Shown one piece after another: positions 58,120 to 64,000 of a stretch of 64,000 nt of DNA. Below the pieces are notes generated by a model. The model did not search any database. It had not been told where the DNA came from and saw only the letters and a list, made by a program, of their open reading frames with translations. A program made the translations under genes and the position numbers. Origin of the DNA: Neocallimastix lanati (nom. inval.) (taxonomy: Eukaryota; Neocallimastigomycota; Neocallimastigomycetes; Neocallimastigales; Neocallimastigaceae); NCBI GenBank assembly GCA_016946835.1, contig JACVTC010000024.1:258501-322500 (forward strand), read 5' to 3'. The stretch's first letter is position 1. Every line of letters starts with the position of its first letter.

Positions 58120-59505
58120 ATGAGATTTTTCAATAATTTATTTGTAAATAGTTTAATACCGTTAGTAAGTTGTGGTGTTATAGTAAAAAGAGGTGTTGGT
58201 TCGATAGATGATTTTACACCTTATCCTGATGTTAAAAAAGTAGTTGAAGCCAATATAAAAGATTATAATTACAACTTTTATAGTATCTTTAAAGATGGTC
58301 CAATATATACAGGAGAAGCTACTGCTTATGGTATGGAGACTACTGGTGGTAATTGTTCATTTCCCAAAGATGAGTATTATCAAGATATGATGTATGCTGC
58401 CTTAAATAGTAAACAATATATAAATGATTTAGGTATATATATAATTTTTTTTTTTATTTTTTATTTTTTATTTTTTTTTTTTATTTTTTAAAAAAAGATA
58501 ATATTAATAATAATTAATAATTAAAATAATATATTTATTTTTATATTACATATTAAAATATTTTAATAATTAAAAAAAAAATATTATTAATAATAATTAA
58601 TAATTAAAAAAATTATTATTTATATACGATATATTAAATATTTTTTATATTAATTAAAAAAAAAATTCAAAGGTTGTGGTATGTGTGCAGTAGTTGTTTC
58701 AACAGAAGCACCATACAAACCAATTCGAGTTCGTGTAATTGATAAATGTCCAGAATGTAAACACGGTGATCTCGATTTGAGTGATAAAGCTTATAAAGCT
58801 TTAACTAACAAGGATCCAGGTAGAAAGAAGATTACTTGGGCTCTTATTCCTTGTGATGTTGATATTGCTGGTTATCCAGCTTTAGTTAAACCAGGTTCAG
58901 ATGTTAAATTCCAATTTAAGAGTGGTAGTTCAGCTTCATGGACGGAAATTAAAGTTTATAATACAAGATATCCTGTATCAAAGTTGGAAGTTAAAGTTAA
59001 AGATAAATATGTTCGTTTGACTCGTCGTAATTACAACTATTGGTACAGAAAAGGGGAACCAGGTCTTGGTAACGGTCCATTCGATTTCCGTGTTGTTTTA
59101 GCTGATGGCTCTTTTATTGATGTTAAAGGTGTTGAAATGAAGGTTCAAAAATCTGATGAAGATTCTATCTTCTCTACTGGTAAACAATCCGTTACTGGTC
59201 CTACTGGTAAAAAGGGATGGTTTGGTAGATTAATTAAAACTATTTTTTTAACAATAGTCATTGTTATCATAATTGGTATAGTTATCTTAATTGCGTTATT
59301 TATTTACAATAAAATTCAAAAATATAAGATGAATACCAAGGGTCTTTCATCAACTCCTTATAATAAAGAAACTTTAAATACTAATGTAATGTCATCTACG
59401 ACATCTCCAGCTTTATCTGGATCACCATCACCTACAACTCATACCACTAAATCAACAGTAAAATCATCATTATCAGCTGATCTTGCTGATAGATTAATTA
59501 TTTAA
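58120..59505 (+). CDS. Expansin-like protein with C-terminal membrane anchor
   Basis: Two exons, 58120-58432 and 58673-59505, joined in phase at GG|T (381 aa). An N-terminal signal sequence (MRFFNNLFVNSLIPLVSCGV) is followed by a double-psi beta-barrel: GEATAYG, GGNCSFP, MYAALNSKQY, CGMCAVVV, IRVRVIDKCPECKHGDLDLSDKAY and ITWALIPCDV. The Asp of DLDLS is the conserved expansin/GH45-type residue. A beta-sandwich CBM63-like domain (~130-265: FKSGSSASWTEIKVYN, YWYRKGEPGLGNGPFDFRVV) follows. At ~293-317 is an Ile/Val-rich transmembrane helix, then a basic NKIQKYKMN and a Ser/Thr-rich tail. Expansins loosen polysaccharide networks without hydrolysis. Here the domains would be displayed outside the cell; surface location is inferred. 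The 240-nt intron carries an internal ~90-bp tandem duplication (ATTAATAATAATTAATAATT). Confidence 0.9.
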
Positions 59506-60275
59506 AAAAAAAAAAAAAAAAAAAAATTAGTATATTATGATAATATCTATTATTATATATTGTATAAAAGTGTAACTATTTTTTTTTTTTTTTTTTTTTT
59601 TTTAATTAAAGTTGAAAAAAAAAAAAAAAAAAAAGGTTATTTTCAAAAAAGAATGGGTTAATTACAAAATTTCATATCGAAAATTTGTTAAATTTTATAC
59701 CTAAAGTGATTTTTATTTTTATTTTTATTTTTATTTTTATTTATAATTATATACTTTTTTTTCTTTGTTATGTATACGCGTTTTCATTCCATCTATATTT
59801 ATTATATATATATTTTAAAATTTTGAGTATAACTAAATTTAAAGAAACAACAGAAACAAAAACAAAAAACAAAAAACAAAAAACAAAAAACAAAAAAAAA
59901 AAAAAAAAAAAAATTATATATATATTTATTAAAAAAAAAAAATAATGATAATAAATTATTTATTATTATTAATTAGAAATAATGAAATAATTATTTGATA
60001 TTATTTAATATTTTAACTTATTATATAGTATAAATGATTTTATAAATTCAAAAAAAAAAAAAAAAAAAAAAAAAAGACAATAGTAATGACGAGAACAATG
60101 AAAACAAAAAATAACAATATACATATATAAATATTATATACATAGATTTTATTTATATTATATTTATATTATATTTATTAAAATGTAGCCTTGATAAAAA
60201 AAACAAAAAAAAAAAAAGAAACAAAATAAATAGTTAATTAAAAACGAAATATTATATTCATTTGTTTATTGAAAA

Positions 60276-60314
<39 letters not shown>

Positions 60315-60690
60315 ATTTTTCATTTCGTTATAAACAAAATATATTTTGTTAACTTATATATAGTACATATAATTGTAAATTAATATTTTTTTTTCTAAGA
60401 TTTTTATTTTTAATTTTTATATGTTTTTTCATTTTGTTATAAATTTCTCCATAAGAATTTTTATTATTACAATCAGGAAGTAGTTTCACCATGATTATTT
60501 TTGTTACTAAAATGGATCCCTTTTCATTTAATTACAATTTTAAAAAATAGATACATTTTAATAAAATATTACAATAGCTAATATTGAAAAACTTTATGAA
60601 AAATTATTTGTGATTAATTAATGTTGTCCAATATCAAAGAGTAATGTAAACACTGTTATCACAGATATGAATAATGTAGAATCATAGAAT
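59506..60690. other. AT-rich spacer
   Basis: Poly(A) and poly(T) tracts, ATTTTT and AAAAC repeats. The 86-codon frame at 59685 is low complexity. Confidence 0.65.
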
Positions 60691-60694
60691 AAAG

Positions 60695-60825
60695 TACTGA
60701 TTCTGATAGTAGTTCCCCCTAAGGGTGCCTGCCAGAAGTGGAGTCTCTGAGGGGATATTACTATCAGGACTTCTCATGATGTAAGGAATGATAGTTCATC
60801 CCCTACATCATGAGAATATTAAAAT
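60695..60825. other. Tandem strong hairpins in a GC-richer island
   Basis: Two adjacent inverted repeats. First: CTGATAGTAGTTCCCC pairs with GGGGATATTACTATCAG (about 60698-60764, nine perfect outer pairs). Second: TCTCATGATGTA pairs perfectly with TACATCATGAGA (about 60772-60815). G/C content is well above the surroundings. It may be a structured RNA or the end of a transposon. Confidence 0.55.
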
Positions 60826-60905
60826 TAATGATCGGACTGTAGGCGTTAGTAAATTTGATTTATCGATTTTATTTCATTTTTATTTCTATTTTAATCAAAG
60901 TTTTT

Positions 60906-60945
<40 letters not shown>

Positions 60946-61165
60946 CATGAAGGATCTCGAAACTATTTAATTTGTTTCTAACTTTTTATATTTCTTTTAT
61001 CATTTGTTTATTATTTTTTTTTTTATATCTTTATTTATATCTATATATCTATATATACTTTTATATTTAATATTTTTATATATACTATGTATATTTAGTG
61101 TCTTGCCCGAGCCATGTAAGTATAACTTTTTTCTTTTTTTTTCTTTTTATTCTGTTTCTCTCCTT

Positions 61166-61207
<42 letters not shown>

Positions 61208-61235
61208 TTATTTTTTAACTTTAACCCTTCTTCTC

Positions 61236-61509
61236 AATTTCAAACCCTAATCCACGAGGAAATGAGGTTCGTTACTTACGAACTTTTTTCTGAATTTATT
61301 TAAACATTTTATTTTTGAAGATTACTTTTTATTTCATGATAGTATTTTAAATATTATTATGTTCTAATTGGACAAATAATATTTATTTATTTTATTACTT
61401 CTGTGTTTTTTTTTTAAATAAAAAAAATATTCATGTAATTAATAAGTGAATAATTAAATAAAGAATAAAGTTCGCAATAATTAAAGCTATAAAAAAAAAA
61501 AAAAAAAAA
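61236..61509 (+). mobile_element. Poly(A)-tailed repeat family, copy 2, with 8-bp target duplication
   Basis: A 274-bp copy matching the minus-strand copy at 42395-42780, from CAAACCCTAATC to the A tail (61491-61509). TTCTTCTC precedes it (61228-61235) and directly follows the tail (61510-61517). The structure is that of a non-autonomous or 5'-truncated retroelement mobilised by target-primed reverse transcription. Confidence 0.75.
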
Positions 61510-61517
61510 TTCTTCTC

Positions 61518-61707
61518 CTTATGAATCGAGCACTAATTATCTTTCCTTTTATCTACTTTAACGATTATTATATTAATATTTATTATCTTTATTCATTTAC
61601 ATTATATGAATTTTTACTATAAAATATTTTCAGTGTAATACATTAATCCTACTTCAAATTTTGATTTATTATCCTCAACAATAATAAAACTTCAATATTA
61701 CGTTATA

Positions 61708-61741
<34 letters not shown>

Positions 61742-62591
61742 AATAAAAATTAAGTTCAAACTTATCTATAATATTCCAAACAGTCAGCTTATTTTTAAGT
61801 TATAATTATCTCAAATTTAAACTTCAAATTCTACAGTATTATTTATTTTAAATATCTTATAATTATTGTGTACTATGAACTCAACTCTATATTATTCAAA
61901 CTTTTACTGTGGCATCCACCATTACGAATGCGTATTCAACAAATTTTACATGATATCCATTTATAAACTCAAAAATTGGTCAGTAAAAAAAACTTTACAA
62001 TTGTATTATTTCAATAGTTAGAAAATAAATTTTTACTCTTATTTTATTATTAAAATAAATACTCTTAATAGTAATACTTTTAAACAGTTCCATGATTTGT
62101 TAATGATGGTCTTCATTATTTATTTTATTATTTATTATTTATCAATTATTTATTATTTATGTATTTATTTAAATAGATATCTGTAAAGATAATGAAAAAA
62201 ATTTTTTTTTAATATTTAAATATTAGATTATTAATTTCGTTTATGGAGTTACACAATTAAATATATTTATATATAAATAAAATATGGAAACTTATTTTGA
62301 ACTTTAAAAAATTATTTTTTGTTTATTGAAATTTTATTAATATTTTAATATTTAATTATTAATAATAATTAAATTAAAAAATTAATTAAAAATTATACTA
62401 CAATCAAAATTATTTATTCAATTTTTATTTATATATTTATTTATTTACTATTAAATTTACTATTAAATTACGTAGTAATATTTTTTTTTTTTTTTTTTTT
62501 TTGAAATTTCTAATTTTAAGGGTGGTTTAAAACTTATTGTTTCATTTAATTATTATTTAAATATATATATATTTTATTGAAGTTAAAGAGA
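61518..62591. other. AT-rich spacer upstream of the leucine-rich-repeat gene
   Basis: An A run at 61709-61739 and a T run at 62480-62502. No gene is seen. Confidence 0.65.
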
Positions 62592-63963
62592 ATGAGGATA
62601 TATTTATTATCATTTTTATTTTTACTTTTTAATATTGTGATTGCGGCTGAACAAAAATATAAAGGAGATTGTAATGAAATATATGAATACTTAGAAAAAA
62701 AGGACTATGAATTAAATATTGATGAATGTATTGTTAATAATGAAGGAAAAGTAACACATTTGTAGGTATTATATAATATATATTTAAAATCTATGTTATA
62801 ATTAAATATCATATAAAATATAATATTTAAAAAGTATAAAAAAGAAAAAAAAATGGATTAACAATTTTTTAATTTTAATAATTATTTAATTTTGTATTGA
62901 AATAATATTACATAAATGTAGGAAGCTCTTTACATTTTGTTTACAAGAAGAAGACATAAACAAATTAATTAATTATAAAACAATAAAGAATCTGTAAATT
63001 TATTTAAAATATTACTATCTTTTATTAAAAATAGTATAATTACATTTTAAAAAAAAATATATTATTGCAATATGTTAAATTATTAAACTATATTATTTAA
63101 TTGTATTATACATAGTTCATTTAATACAATTTCAAGTTCTGATTCTTCACCATATGATGAATTAAGAAAATGTAAACAATTGGAAAAATTCCCAAATTCT
63201 ATTTCACATTTAAAAAATTTAGAAAAAGTGTATTTTTTTTTATTTTTTTATATTCTTTATTATCAAATAATTTATTATATTTAATAATTGTGTATTTTAA
63301 TTTTATTTATTTATTAATTATTATTATTATTATTATTTTTTTCTATTTGTTAATAATAAATATATAGGGATTTTAATGGTTTTGTAAATTTTAAAGAAAA
63401 TGATTTATTAAAAATTTCGAAATCTTTAAAGAGCTTGTAAGACAATTTTAATAAATACGTATAATTTTAAATTCAAAATTATAAAAATATTTATTTTTTA
63501 TCATAATAATAACAATAACAATAAAAACAACAACAACAACAACAACAACAAAAACAAAAAAACTAAAAAACAAAAAAAATAAAAAGAACTTTTGGAAATT
63601 TTGTTATTCCTCAATTTATTATTAATGAACTCTCTACATTAATCAATCTCGAAGAATTGTAAAATATAGTTTTATTAAAATTAATATTTAATTAAAATAT
63701 TTGAATTATTATATAAAATAATTAATACAATATTATTAATAAGCATTGTTATTTGTAATCTTATATTTATTATTATCATTATTATTTTATATTATTATTA
63801 TTATATATTATTATTATATATATATAATTGTTATTATATTATTATTATTATATTGTTATTATCATTATTATTAATTATTTATATTTAGAACTTTTATGAG
63901 AACTACCATTAATGAAGAATTAAACCTTGAACCCATAAAAAAACTAAATAAATTACACAAATT
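62592..63963 (+). CDS. Secreted leucine-rich-repeat protein, 5' part (runs off the right edge)
   Basis: Six exons, all joined by phase-2 introns: 62592-62761, 62922-62993, 63116-63229, 63368-63436, 63587-63658 and 63889-63963; a GT donor at 63964 shows that it continues. The start MRIYLLSFLFLLFNIVIAA is a signal peptide; this ATG is preferred to the upstream in-frame TTG. EQKYKGDCNEIYEYLEKKDYELN with two Cys follows. Then short repeats each end in a Leu whose codon is split by the intron: KTIKNL, HLKNLEKV, ISKSLKSL, LSTLINLEEL and IKKLNKL. This one-repeat-per-exon layout fits an L-domain/LRR surface or secreted protein. Its partner is unknown. Confidence 0.72.
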
Positions 63964-64000
63964 GTAAATTATATAAATTATGAAATATAAATAATATATT

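Noticed and set aside
61100-61117. 18-nt possible micro-exon between TTTAG and GTAAGT
   Set aside because: The splice-like borders are good, but no neighbouring exons could be joined in frame; a chance occurrence is likely.
60788-61303. Two small plus-strand frames containing poly-Phe
   Set aside because: They run through long T tracts, start in or next to the hairpin island, and have no recognisable domain.

Overview
The window is nuclear DNA of a eukaryote with extreme A+T content. It has short AT-rich introns, poly(A/T) tracts, TTTA, ATT and TTTTA microsatellites, and poly(A)-tailed retroelements. Two secreted proteins carry the small Cys/Trp-rich non-catalytic docking modules (fungal dockerin, CBM10-like) that are diagnostic of anaerobic gut fungi. 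A solute-binding-domain/7TM receptor and an expansin-like protein fit the same group. I infer a neocallimastigomycete (Neocallimastix/Anaeromyces/Piromyces type); the genus cannot be settled from the sequence.

Layout. 0.5-3.9 kb (-): multi-exon receptor with a periplasmic-binding-protein-like ectodomain and a class C 7TM core. 4-12.3 kb: AT desert with a dead Ty3/gypsy protease fragment, GC islands and duplicated blocks. 12.3-13.9 kb (+): secreted GDSL/SGNH esterase with two dockerins. 14.5-17.1 kb: dead LINE copies, one interrupted by a 98-bp LINE tail. 17.9-21.1 kb (-): ten-exon protein with three MATH domains. 21.76-26.44 kb: Mutator-like element with terminal inverted repeats, an 8-bp target duplication, a broken transposase and a 1.8-kb TTTTA array. 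27.0-32.6 kb (-): five-exon PH/coiled-coil protein with a C-terminal membrane anchor. 34.55-36.8 kb (-): seven-exon HECT ubiquitin-ligase domain. 38.0-42.9 kb: nested LINEs, one with an intact reverse-transcriptase ORF. 43.8-46.0 kb (-): dockerin-CotH protein. 46-58 kb: AT desert with a minisatellite and a 2-kb imperfect palindrome. 58.1-59.5 kb (+): two-exon, membrane-anchored expansin-like protein. 59.5-62.6 kb: tandem hairpins and a second copy of a poly(A)-tailed repeat. 62.6 kb to the right edge (+): start of a leucine-rich-repeat gene.

The esterase and CotH protein are probable components of the extracellular cellulosome. The expansin-like protein would act on plant wall at the fungal cell surface, and the receptor may sense sugars released there. 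The PH, MATH and HECT genes are intracellular signalling or ubiquitin-type genes. Most multi-exon models were rebuilt by hand from splice sites with matching phases. They agree with their families but have no transcript support.
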